A DNA stretch of 64,000 nucleotides, taken from Paenibacillus endoradicis (GTDB lineage Bacteria; Bacillota; Bacilli; Paenibacillales; Paenibacillaceae). This document shows, piece by piece, positions 1-7,850 of this stretch (position 1 is the first letter of the stretch; every line of letters begins with the position of its first letter). The DNA lies in contig NZ_JANQBB010000001.1 in assembly GCF_024721975.1 (NCBI RefSeq), forward strand, positions 434,001 through 498,000, read 5' to 3'. Below the pieces are notes generated by a model. It was given only the letters and a program-made list of their open reading frames with translations, searched no databases and was not told where the DNA came from. A program made the translations under genes and the position numbers.

Positions 1-1
1 T

Positions 2-49
2 GATAAATTGGAGCTGTTACGTCTTGAGATGTTACAACTCGAAATGTAG
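2..49 (+). CDS. 3' end of an unidentified gene (partial)
   Basis: The frame starting at base 2 is open to a TAG at 47-49 and encodes a leucine- and glutamate-rich helical tail of 15 residues. A terminator hairpin follows at once, as expected at a gene end. Too little is present to name the product. It is cut by the window edge and could be a chance frame. Confidence 0.4.
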   Translation, partial: DKLELLRLEMLQLEM

Positions 50-72
50 AAATATAAAGAAAACGATATTTA

Positions 73-117
73 AACGGTCTGACCTCTAAGAAAATTAGTG
101 GCCGACCGTTTTTTTTG
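73..117 (+). terminator. Rho-independent terminator
   Basis: Arms AACGGTC (73-79) and GACCGTT (104-110) frame an imperfectly paired interior and are followed by a run of T. It closes the partial gene at the window start and separates it from gnd. Confidence 0.75.
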
Positions 118-277
118 TTGAACAATTGGAGAATATAAGCTAAACTTTAGTCCGTTATTGATAAAATTGATGAGATTTCATCACAATTTCATCGTAAACT
201 GTTTTCTTCTTTGCACAAAAAGAGTAGAATAAAGCTATTGTGAGAAAAATATAAAGATGAAGGATGGAATAAACCAG

Positions 278-1690
278 ATGTCTAAACAACAAATTGGCGT
301 TATCGGTATGGCTGTAATGGGTCGTAATCTAGCCCTTAATATTGAAAGCAGAGGTTTCACAGTTTCTGTGTTTAACCGTTCAAGAGAAAAAACTGACGAA
401 TTGATGGCTGAGTCTCAAGGTAAAAACCTTGTTGCAACTTACACAATCGAAGAGTTTGTTCAATCACTTGAAGTTCCTCGCAAAATTCTTATCATGGTAC
501 AAGCTGGTGCGGGTACTGATGCAACAATTAACTCTCTAATTCCTCATCTTGCTGAGGGCGACATTATTATCGACGGCGGTAATGCTTACTTCCCTGATAC
601 ACAACGTCGTAGCAAAGATCTTGAAGCACAAGGTTTCCGCTTCATCGGTACTGGTGTTTCTGGCGGTGAAGAAGGAGCTCTTAAAGGACCTTCTATTATG
701 CCTGGTGGTCAAAAATCAGCTTACGAGCTAGTTGAACCAATCCTTACTGCAATCTCTGCTAAAGTTGGCGAAGATGCTTGTTGTACTTATATCGGTCCAG
801 ACGGCGCTGGTCACTACGTGAAAATGGTGCACAATGGTATCGAGTATGGCGATATGCAATTAATTTGCGAAGCTTATGACTTATTGAAAAATGTACTTAA
901 TGTTTCTACTGAAGACCTTCATGAAATCTTCACAGAGTGGAATAAAGGCGAGCTTGATAGCTACCTAATTGAAATCACTCGTGATATTTTCTCTAAATAT
1001 GATCCAGAAACTGGTAAACCAATGGTAGATGTTATTCTTGACTCTGCTGGTCAAAAAGGTACTGGTAAGTGGACTAGCCAAAGCTCTCTAGATCTTGGTG
1101 TACCATTGTCCATCATCACTGAATCTGTATTCACACGTTTCTTGTCTGCAATGAAAGAAGAACGCGTAGCTGCAAGTAAAGTACTTAGCGGCCCTGAGCG
1201 TCCTGCATTCACTGCTGATAAAGCTGAATTCATTGAATCAATCCGTAAAGCTCTTTATGCAAGTAAAATTTGCTCATACGCACAAGGTTTTGCTCAAATG
1301 CGTGCTGCTTCTGATGAATATGGCTGGGATCTTAAATACGGCGAAATCGCAATGATCTTCCGTGGTGGTTGCATTATCCGTGCTGCATTCCTACAAAACA
1401 TCAAAGATGCTTACGATCGTGATCCAGAACTTCGTAACCTATTACTTGATCAATACTTCAAAAACATCGTTGAATCTTATCAATCTGCATGGCGTGAAGT
1501 TATTGCGACAGCTGTGAAATACGGTGTGCCTGTACCTGCATTCTCTAGTGCACTTGCATACTTCGACAGCTACCGTTCTGAGCGTCTTCCTGCAAACTTG
1601 CTTCAAGCTCAACGTGACTACTTCGGAGCTCACACATTCCAACGTGTGGACAAAGAAGGTTCATTCCACTTCAACTGGATGCAATCTTAA
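278..1690 (+). CDS. gnd: 6-phosphogluconate dehydrogenase, decarboxylating
   Basis: Oxidative pentose phosphate pathway enzyme, cytosolic: converts 6-phosphogluconate to ribulose 5-phosphate, giving CO2 and NAD(P)H. The N-terminal Rossmann motif is GVIGMAVMG, followed by an NRS-type cofactor loop. The central GVSGGEEGA and [13 protein letters not shown] signatures are the substrate and catalytic segments. I place the start at 278 rather than the upstream ATG at 257, because AAGGATGG lies at 260-267 with good spacing and the resulting 470 residues match the family (about 469). Codon use is strongly biased, as in highly expressed genes. NADP preference is inferred from the family, not shown here. 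Confidence 0.97.
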   Translation: MSKQQIGVIGMAVMGRNLALNIESRGFTVSVFNRSREKTDELMAESQGKNLVATYTIEEFVQSLEVPRKILIMVQAGAGTDATINSLIPHLAEGDIIIDGGNAYFPDTQRRSKDLEAQGFRFIGTGVSGGEEGALKGPSIMPGGQKSAYELVEPILTAISAKVGEDACCTYIGPDGAGHYVKMVHNGIEYGDMQLICEAYDLLKNVLNVSTEDLHEIFTEWNKGELDSYLIEITRDIFSKYDPETGKPMVDVILDSAGQKGTGKWTSQSSLDLGVPLSIITESVFTRFLSAMKEERVAASKVLSGPERPAFTADKAEFIESIRKALYASKICSYAQGFAQMRAASDEYGWDLKYGEIAMIFRGGCIIRAAFLQNIKDAYDRDPELRNLLLDQYFKNIVESYQSAWREVIATAVKYGVPVPAFSSALAYFDSYRSERLPANLLQAQRDYFGAHTFQRVDKEGSFHFNWMQS

Positions 1691-1694
1691 TTAG

Positions 1695-1994
1695 TTATTT
1701 CAGTAGTCCTTGTGAAGCTTGACGTAGCCATTGGCGTAATCGTTCTGCTTCCTGGTCACTACTGTTGCGGCGCCCAATAAGCGCCATAGCTACTTCAGCA
1801 TAAGCATGGAAATTTTGTAACAACTGTGGCTGCGACAGACCCGTAATAGCTGGGTCTTCGTCAGCCACTTTTTTTGTAATGTAACCAAGCATCCACACGA
1901 CATCATCACGAGATAATGGATATGTGGAATCAAGAATACGTTCGATTTTTTGTTTCGTTTGATCTTGAAATGAATGTTGTTGTATATCTTTCAT
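1695..1994 (-). CDS. Small conserved-looking protein of unknown function, 99 aa
   Basis: I do not recognise this protein. It is predicted to be soluble and helical, with charged and Gln-rich ends and no signal peptide, membrane segment or cysteine cluster. The start is the ATG at 1994, with AGGAGGG eight bases upstream; an in-frame TTG sits just before it. It converges on gnd with only four bases between the two genes. Its most notable feature is the leader: the gene lies directly behind one copy of a hairpin element that also precedes the PfpI, yugN and ylbG genes, so it may share post-transcriptional control with them. Confidence 0.75.
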   Translation of the reverse strand: MKDIQQHSFQDQTKQKIERILDSTYPLSRDDVVWMLGYITKKVADEDPAITGLSQPQLLQNFHAYAEVAMALIGRRNSSDQEAERLRQWLRQASQGLLK

Positions 1995-2001
1995 CAATAA
2001 T

Positions 2002-2066
2002 CCCTCCTAAAACTTTTCATTGGCTTCTCGATATTCATCATTGAAAAATGAATAGTACATCGAAAG
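2002..2066 (-). promoter_or_regulatory. Conserved leader element, copy 1 (candidate cis-regulatory RNA)
   Basis: Read on the minus strand: conserved block CTTTCGATGTAC (2066-2055), 5' arm ACTATTCATT (2056-2047), a 25-nt loop, 3' arm AATGAAAAGT (2021-2012), then TTTAGGAGGG, which is the ribosome binding site. Nine of ten arm positions pair. The arrangement matches the elements before the PfpI gene, yugN and ylbG. What it senses is unknown. Confidence 0.6.
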
Positions 2067-2072
2067 AGTAAG

Positions 2073-2118
2073 CTAAAACTTTTCATTGGTATTAAAAGTA
2101 TAAACTAAAACTTTTCAT
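2073..2118 (-). repeat. Two extra copies of the leader element 3' block
   Basis: The minus-strand word ATGAAAAGTTTTAG found in leader copy 1 (2020-2007) recurs exactly at 2086-2073 and 2118-2105, upstream of the same gene. The copy at 2086-2073 can pair with a nearby ACTTTTAAT across a very short loop. These look like partial duplications of the leader hairpin, or repeated binding sites. Confidence 0.6.
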
Positions 2119-2197
2119 GAGCATCACTTTTTTCTACCCTAACGATTGCCAAAGATGATATGATAGTGTAGATGAGCACTTGTAAAGGATGAACACT

Positions 2198-2731
2198 ATG
2201 CAAACTAATTCATTACGTAATAAAATTATTTTAATCGGCTTCATGGGAACAGGTAAATCTGCTGTAGCCGATGGATTAGCAAGTGTACTAGAGCTACATA
2301 AACATGATGTTGATGTTGCAATTGTTAAACATGCTGGTCAACCAATCTCGGATATTTTTGCACAATCTGGCGAGGAAACATTCCGAAATATTGAGACGGA
2401 AGTGCTCCAAGAACTACTATATTCACCAGAAGCCTCTATTATTGCTACTGGTGGCGGAGCTGTCTTGAAACAAGTCAATCGAGACACAATGTTAGAGCAT
2501 GGTTTAGTTATACATTTGATTGCTAGCGCTGATGTTATTATTTCTCGTGTGAAACATGATACTGGACGTCCGCTATTGCAAGGCGATGTTACAGAGCGTG
2601 TCCATCAACTAATGTCTGCTCGTGCTGGTGCTTATGACTTTGCACATTATTCGATTGATACATCAAATCTTTCCTTACCTGAAGTTGTTAGTCAAATCGT
2701 TGAACTATGGCATCAAGCCAATTTGAAATAG
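2198..2731 (+). CDS. aroK: Shikimate kinase
   Basis: Phosphorylates shikimate at the 3-hydroxyl using ATP, in the common aromatic amino-acid pathway; cytosolic. The Walker A motif GFMGTGKS lies near residues 14-21. The substrate-binding set is present: a DVD segment, the GEETFR motif, an ATGGGA loop and the GRPLL lid arginine. ATG at 2198 is preferred over ATG at 2189, because AAAGGA lies at 2183-2188 and overlaps the upstream candidate; this gives 177 residues, normal for the family. It sits 23 bases before a divergent aroA, and the two enzymes catalyse consecutive steps, so they are probably one transcript. Confidence 0.93.
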   Translation: MQTNSLRNKIILIGFMGTGKSAVADGLASVLELHKHDVDVAIVKHAGQPISDIFAQSGEETFRNIETEVLQELLYSPEASIIATGGGAVLKQVNRDTMLEHGLVIHLIASADVIISRVKHDTGRPLLQGDVTERVHQLMSARAGAYDFAHYSIDTSNLSLPEVVSQIVELWHQANLK

Positions 2732-2754
2732 ATAATGAAAAGGAGATATCAATC

Positions 2755-4056
2755 ATGGATGTTATCGTTACCCCAACCCCTAATTTACAGGGTGAAATCG
2801 GAGCTTTATCTTCAAAAAATTATACAACACGTTATTTGCTAGTTGCTGCATTAGCAGAAGGTACAAGCACGATTCATTTCCCTGCACATAGTGAAGACAG
2901 CGATGCTATGCGCCGTTGTATTCGCGATCTTGGAGCAGTTCTAGAAGAAGATGAGCAGAAAATTGTTATTACTGGTTTTGGTTCTAAGCCGCAAGATATT
3001 AAAGAGCTTGACGTTGGTAATGCAGGTGCAGTACTTCGCTTTTTGATGGCAATAGCATCTTTATGTCCAGATGTAACCTTTATTAACCGTTATCCAGACT
3101 CATTAGGGAAGCGTCCACATCAAGATTTGATTGATTCTCTTACTACAATGGGTGTTGAGATTGAGCACAATGAAGGAAAGCTACCGATTCGTATCAAGGG
3201 TGGTAAGCCTCGTGGCGGACATATCCAAGTATCGGGAAATATTAGCTCTCAGTTTCTAAGTGCTTTACTATTCCTTACACCTTTACTTGAAGAAGATAGT
3301 GAAATTGAAGTACTACATGATTTGAAATCAAAAGTAGTAGTTGGTCAAACACTTGAAGTGCTTGAGCAAGCAGGTATTATCATTCATGCTGATGAAGATT
3401 ACATGCGCTTCAAAGTGCCAGGTAACCAATCTTATCAAGCAAGAGAGTATACAGTTCAAGGAGATTACCCTGGATCTGCAGCAATTCTTGCCGCAGCAGC
3501 TGTAACTAACTCTAATGTTATTGTACACCGTTTAATGGAAAAAAGTAAGCAGGGAGAGCGCGCAATCATTGATGTTCTTAAGATGATGGAAGTTCCGCTT
3601 ACTCATGAAAATGACATTGTTCACGTTAAAGGGAATGGCAAATTGAAAGCCATTGAATTCGATGGTGATCATGCAACTGATGCTGTTCTAGCAATGGTAG
3701 CAGCTGCTGTATTTGCAGAAGGTACATCTCGCTTCTATAATGTTGAGAACTTACGATATAAAGAATGTGATCGTATTACAGATTACTTGAATGAGCTTCG
3801 TAAAGCAGGCGCTAACGTCGAAGAACGTCAAGCTGAAATTATCGTTCATGGTTCACCAGAAGGTCTGCCAGGTGGCGTTGAAATCAATGCACATTATGAC
3901 CACCGCGTTATTATGGCATTGACGATTGTAGGTTTAAGATCAAAAGCTCCGCTACGTATTAAAGATGCTCATCATGTTGCAAAATCTTACCCGAACTATT
4001 TTGATCATTTGAAGGCATTAGGTGCACAAGTAGAATGGGTAGAATCGAGCTTGTGA
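2755..4056 (+). CDS. aroA: EPSP synthase-family enzyme, divergent
   Basis: Predicted 3-phosphoshikimate 1-carboxyvinyltransferase, the step after shikimate kinase. The start at 2755 follows AAGGAGATAT and gives 433 residues, the usual size. Visible family signatures are GNAG near residue 83, a GKRP arginine segment, ISSQF, KECDR, HYDHRV and KSYPNYF. Several positions depart from common EPSP synthases. The N-terminal S-K-S segment reads SKNYTTR, so the serine after the lysine is Asn. The GNAGT motif reads GNAGAVLRF, and the region near residue 240 reads DYPGSAA. A second, canonical AroA may exist elsewhere in this genome. The family call is firm; substrate and glyphosate behaviour are unknown. 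Confidence 0.88.
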   Translation: MDVIVTPTPNLQGEIGALSSKNYTTRYLLVAALAEGTSTIHFPAHSEDSDAMRRCIRDLGAVLEEDEQKIVITGFGSKPQDIKELDVGNAGAVLRFLMAIASLCPDVTFINRYPDSLGKRPHQDLIDSLTTMGVEIEHNEGKLPIRIKGGKPRGGHIQVSGNISSQFLSALLFLTPLLEEDSEIEVLHDLKSKVVVGQTLEVLEQAGIIIHADEDYMRFKVPGNQSYQAREYTVQGDYPGSAAILAAAAVTNSNVIVHRLMEKSKQGERAIIDVLKMMEVPLTHENDIVHVKGNGKLKAIEFDGDHATDAVLAMVAAAVFAEGTSRFYNVENLRYKECDRITDYLNELRKAGANVEERQAEIIVHGSPEGLPGGVEINAHYDHRVIMALTIVGLRSKAPLRIKDAHHVAKSYPNYFDHLKALGAQVEWVESSL

Positions 4057-4109
4057 TCTCATGGCATCTTCTTGGTGTTGACAAGCTCTACTCGCTGATG
4101 ATCACGATT

Positions 4110-4141
4110 AAGATATATATGCTTCATAACATATATATCTT
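4110..4141. repeat. Perfect AT-rich inverted repeat, 12-bp arms
   Basis: AAGATATATATG (4110-4121) is the exact reverse complement of CATATATATCTT (4130-4141), with an 8-base loop. It lies between aroA and the CoA-binding protein gene. No T-run follows on the plus strand, so it is not a typical intrinsic terminator. It could be a hairpin that protects the transcript end, or an operator. Confidence 0.75.
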
Positions 4142-4204
4142 AAAAATACTCATACTATTACAAGAGGTTGGTCAACTTTCAAAATTCGCGGGAGGTGTTA
4201 AGGA

Positions 4205-4630
4205 ATGGCATTTGAAAATCCATCGCGTGATGAGATTAAAAATTTATTGTCTCAAACTAAAGTGATTGCTGTCGTTGGTTTATCTGATAATCGCGAGCGG
4301 ATTTCTTATATGGTATCTGAGGCGATGAAGAAAAAAGGGTACACGATTGTACCTGTTAATCCTAAAGCTTCCGAAATATTAGATGAGACTTGCTATCCGT
4401 CGTTGTCTGACATTCCTTTTCCGATAGACTTAGTCAACGTATTCCGTCGAAGTGAGTATACAGCTGAGATTGCGGAAGAAGCTGTCAGAGTTGGTGCTAA
4501 GGCATTATGGTTACAACTTGGAGTATTTAATCAAGAGGCTGCAGATATTGCAATAGAAGGCGGTTTAGCAGTTATTATGGATCGATGCATTAAGGTAGAG
4601 GATTCGATTTTGCTTCCTCAAGGGAAATGA
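4205..4630 (+). CDS. CoA-binding domain protein (YccU-like)
   Basis: Single-domain protein of 141 residues with the Rossmann-like fold of succinyl-CoA synthetase alpha. The N-terminal nucleotide loop reads VVGLSDN, a central segment reads PVNPKASEI, and the family's conserved cysteine appears in MDRCIK near the C-terminus. It starts at ATG 4205 behind GGGAGG. Proteins of this group bind CoA, but a general physiological role is not settled. It is followed by a strong terminator, so it ends the transcript that may begin at aroK. Confidence 0.88.
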   Translation: MAFENPSRDEIKNLLSQTKVIAVVGLSDNRERISYMVSEAMKKKGYTIVPVNPKASEILDETCYPSLSDIPFPIDLVNVFRRSEYTAEIAEEAVRVGAKALWLQLGVFNQEAADIAIEGGLAVIMDRCIKVEDSILLPQGK

Positions 4631-4655
4631 ACTTGATGAGCTTTTAAAAATGAGG

Positions 4656-4703
4656 AAAAGGTATTTCGTTCTACAGAAATGTAGTTGCGAAATACCTTTT
4701 TAG
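4656..4703 (+). terminator. Rho-independent terminator
   Basis: The arm GGTATTTCG pairs with CGAAATACC across a loop of about 19 bases, and a TTTTT tract follows. It closes the CoA-binding protein gene. Confidence 0.85.
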
Positions 4704-4838
4704 TTTTATTAGAAATTATAGATAGCGACCGCTATCAACAAATGAAACTTATTGTAATCTTATACCGTCATAAGTATCTGTAATTCTAAATACATTTGGT
4801 GATTATTAATGTGATTTTATAAAAAGGACTGATTTGCA

Positions 4839-5435
4839 ATGACAAAAAAATTAAGGATTAAGTTAGTCGTTTCAATAATAACAATTTTATTTGTTTTTGT
4901 AGCATATTCTGGCGTAAGTATTTGGTCTTTTAGTAACAATTTTCAATTAGTTAAGTCTGATGTAGCTGTTGTACTTGGTGCTGCTGCTTGGGATAGTGAA
5001 CCATCGCCTGTTTTGCGTGAACGGATTAATCACGCCATTTGGCTCTATGAGAATGGTTACGTAGATAACATTATATTTACAGGTGGCAAAGGCAGTGGTG
5101 ATCAGTATGCAGAATCAGAGGTAGCGAGGGGATATGCGATTCAACGTAATGTTGATCCTGATCATATTTTCATAGAAACGAAATCAAAAATTACAGAAGA
5201 AAATCTCACTTACGCATACGAAATTGCTGTAGAGAACCATTTTACAACATTCACCATTGTAAGTGATCCATTACATATGAAAAGAGCGATGTTAATGGCG
5301 AAACAAACAGGCATGGACGCTTATTCATCCCCCACACAAAGTTCTGCATATAAGTCACTAAACAGTAAAATTCCATTTTTCTTAAGAGAGCTCTTTTTCT
5401 ATGTGGGTTATATTTTTAGTCTGCCATTTAGGTGA
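4839..5435 (+). CDS. YdcF/SanA-like DUF218 family membrane-anchored protein
   Basis: A protein of 198 residues with one N-terminal membrane segment (about residues 8-28) and a DUF218 domain facing outwards. Family marks are DVAVVLGA near residue 43, FTGGKG, a conserved EENLTYA stretch and SDPLHMKRA. Proteins of this family are linked to envelope integrity or vancomycin tolerance in other bacteria; the biochemical activity is unresolved. A second family member lies at 21279-21851. It stands alone between terminators. Confidence 0.85.
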   Translation: MTKKLRIKLVVSIITILFVFVAYSGVSIWSFSNNFQLVKSDVAVVLGAAAWDSEPSPVLRERINHAIWLYENGYVDNIIFTGGKGSGDQYAESEVARGYAIQRNVDPDHIFIETKSKITEENLTYAYEIAVENHFTTFTIVSDPLHMKRAMLMAKQTGMDAYSSPTQSSAYKSLNSKIPFFLRELFFYVGYIFSLPFR

Positions 5436-5493
5436 TTACAACAAATTTAATATTGATTTGAACTTTCTTTTTGTGAGGAGTATATGAAAATAC

Positions 5494-5745
5494 TTATGGT
5501 TCGATGTTTTCTATCTGATATCGATCTGGGGAGACATTATTATACGTTTTAGCGAAGATAGAAGGAGAATTTGGATCAGTTTCAGCAACAAGTTCAATAT
5601 CTTGATGTTCAAATGCTGAAACAATCATCGATGTAGTTAACTTTGTTGTATTATTTGTACAGCCAACTAGCCATAAAGTGAGAGTAAACGTTAGTATAAT
5701 GAGTGAATATCTATTATTTCTCATAGCAACACAATGAGAAAACAT
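5494..5745 (-). CDS. Small putative lipoprotein, 83 aa
   Basis: The N-terminus has a long hydrophobic stretch ending in LVGC, a good lipobox with the acylated cysteine near residue 29, so the mature peptide is only about 55 residues. GGGAGG lies seven bases before ATG 5745, which supports that start over the internal ATG at 5724. I do not recognise the family. It may be a 3'-truncated remnant of a longer lipoprotein, as the mature part is short and has no recognisable domain. Confidence 0.55.
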   Translation of the reverse strand: MFSHCVAMRNNRYSLIILTFTLTLWLVGCTNNTTKLTTSMIVSAFEHQDIELVAETDPNSPSIFAKTYNNVSPDRYQIENIEP

Positions 5746-5863
5746 TCAATTACCTCCCTGCACAAAGTCACATCAAATATAACAACGAAATTAACAAAAG
5801 TATTGTTGCATAATTGGTAAGTCGTGGAAGTATCAATTTTTCCCCTATAATATAACAATGCTT

Positions 5864-5892
5864 TTGACAAAAACGAACATAACACGTAACAT
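5864..5892 (+). promoter_or_regulatory. Sigma-A promoter for the PTS operon
   Basis: A perfect -35 TTGACA (5864-5869) lies 17 bases from a -10 TAACAT (5887-5892). This predicts a leader of about 65 bases before the permease start. I see no antiterminator-binding hairpin of the GlcT/LicT type in that leader. Confidence 0.75.
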
Positions 5893-5963
5893 CTTAATAG
5901 GTGTTTACTTACAATAAAATCATTTGATATTTCATATAATTCTAGTCGCAAAGGAGGATCGAC

Positions 5964-7850
5964 ATGGCTTTCGTTGGTAATTTACAGCAATTAGGGCGCT
6001 CGGTTATGCTCCCTATGATTATTCTACCCGCTGCAGCAATTTTTCAAAGTTTAGCACAATTACCATGGGAGTATGTAGGGCTACCTGGCATGAACGAGAT
6101 TTTGATGCTAGCAAGTCAGTCTATATTTCATTTTCTACCTTATATTTTTGCTTTAGGAATCGCACTTGGATTAACAAGTAATGGCTTAAGTGCAGGGATG
6201 GCGGCTCTTGTAGGGATGTTTATCTATACTGGAATCACTACGAAGTATGCACCTGGTACTGAGCCGACTGTTTTAATAGGAACATTTATCGGAATCATTG
6301 CTGGTGTATCTTACTTAAGATTCAAAGACTTACGATTACCCGAATATATTCAATTTTTCGGCGGTCCTCGTTTTGTGCCGTTTTTCGTAAGTTGTTTCAC
6401 ATTGTTATTTTCTATTGCTATGGTTAATTTATCACAACAGTTAGAATGGCTATTAGTCCAACTAGGTGAGGTTATTTCACTCGCTGGTGGTTTTGGTGTT
6501 TTCTTATATGGATTTATTCATCGCATATTAGTTATTTTTGGATTACATCATCTAGTCAGTCACATCTTCTGGTTCCAAGTTGGTGGTTATGAGACGGATG
6601 CTGGGTATATGGTCTATGGAGATTTGCCTAGATACTTTGCAGGGGATCCAACTGCTGGAGTGTTTATGGCAGGATTGTATCCGACGATGATGTTCGCTTT
6701 ACCAGCGATTGCTTTAGCGATCATACATGAAGCTCGTGAAGATTTGAAACCAAAAATTCGTCGCACCTTTACGTTAGCAGCGCTTGCTTCATTTCTAACA
6801 GGTGTCACTGAACCAATAGAATTCGCATTTCTGTTTGTTGCGCCTTATTTGTATGTGGTGCATGCGTTACTGTCAGGGCTTATTATGTGGATTACTTATG
6901 AACTTGGTATTTTGCATGGTTTCTCATTCTCAGCAGGCGCGATTGATTACGTTATAAATATGCATCTATCCACTAAAGGCTGGTTAATTATCCCAATAGG
7001 TATAGTGACTGGGATTATATACTATTTTCTCTTCCGCTGGGCGATTACACGCTTTCAGATTCCAACTCCTGGACGAGAAGAAGGCTCGCAACTTGATGAG
7101 TGGGTTGGTGATATTCCTTACCGTGCTCCGCTTATATTACAAGCGATTGGTGGTAAGCAGAACATAATACAGATGGAGTCATGTATAACTCGTCTCCGTT
7201 TGAAAGTTACGAATGAGAAGGATATGGACATTAATGCACTTCGTAACCTTGGTGCTGCGGGTGTTATTCGCCTCGGGGGTGGACATGTTCAAGTTGTCTT
7301 TGGTACATACTCGGAGCTTATTCGAGAGGAAATGATCAAGACGATTCATCGCGATCAACAACAGATATCTTTCCATTCTCCAATGCAAGGAAAGATGATC
7401 CCTTTATCAGAAGTTCCTGATCCGATTTTCTCGGCGCTACTTGTTGGTAATGGTGTAGCATTTATACCTGATCGAGGAGAGTTGGTATCTCCGGTGAAAG
7501 GTAAAGTTATTCACATCTATCCGACGATGCATGCGATAGGTATTTTGACAGACGATGGTCTCGAAGTACTTATGCATATTGGTATTGATACTTCGAAGTT
7601 AGTCGGAAAAGATTACTTTACAGCTGTCGTTAAAGAAGGCGACGAAGTATTGCCAGGTCAATTACTTATTCGCTTTAATATACAAAAAGTTAAGAAGGAT
7701 AGTAAGTCACTTGCTTCTCCAATGGTCATTACCAATTCAGATCGCGTCAAATCTTGGCGGTATGCTCCTTTCAAGGGAGTCAAAAAAGGTCAGTCATCAG
7801 TAATGTCAGTTGTGCTTCATGAGAGCAAGGATGAGGGGGATATACAATGA
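5964..7850 (+). CDS. PTS sugar permease EIICBA, N-acetylglucosamine/glucose type
   Basis: Membrane transporter that imports and phosphorylates a sugar using PEP-derived phosphate. The order is EIIC (about 1-370, multiple membrane helices), EIIB (about 387-465, phosphorylated cysteine C407 in ESCITRLR) and EIIA (about 468-600, with H523 and H538 in MHAIG and LMHIGID spaced as in EIIA-Glc). The EIIC segments GDLPRYFAGD, GFSFSAGAIDY and TPGREE resemble NagE more than PtsG, so N-acetylglucosamine is my preferred substrate, though glucose is possible. The start at 5964 follows AAAGGAGG. The stop overlaps the ptsI start by four bases, indicating translational coupling. Confidence 0.93.
   Translation: MAFVGNLQQLGRSVMLPMIILPAAAIFQSLAQLPWEYVGLPGMNEILMLASQSIFHFLPYIFALGIALGLTSNGLSAGMAALVGMFIYTGITTKYAPGTEPTVLIGTFIGIIAGVSYLRFKDLRLPEYIQFFGGPRFVPFFVSCFTLLFSIAMVNLSQQLEWLLVQLGEVISLAGGFGVFLYGFIHRILVIFGLHHLVSHIFWFQVGGYETDAGYMVYGDLPRYFAGDPTAGVFMAGLYPTMMFALPAIALAIIHEAREDLKPKIRRTFTLAALASFLTGVTEPIEFAFLFVAPYLYVVHALLSGLIMWITYELGILHGFSFSAGAIDYVINMHLSTKGWLIIPIGIVTGIIYYFLFRWAITRFQIPTPGREEGSQLDEWVGDIPYRAPLILQAIGGKQNIIQMESCITRLRLKVTNEKDMDINALRNLGAAGVIRLGGGHVQVVFGTYSELIREEMIKTIHRDQQQISFHSPMQGKMIPLSEVPDPIFSALLVGNGVAFIPDRGELVSPVKGKVIHIYPTMHAIGILTDDGLEVLMHIGIDTSKLVGKDYFTAVVKEGDEVLPGQLLIRFNIQKVKKDSKSLASPMVITNSDRVKSWRYAPFKGVKKGQSSVMSVVLHESKDEGDIQ

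Noticed and set aside
5483..5551. 22-codon plus-strand frame starting at ATG 5483 behind GAGGAG
   Set aside because: The ribosome binding site is good, but the peptide is very short, has no recognisable feature and lies antisense to the 3' part of the lipoprotein gene. I judged it chance.
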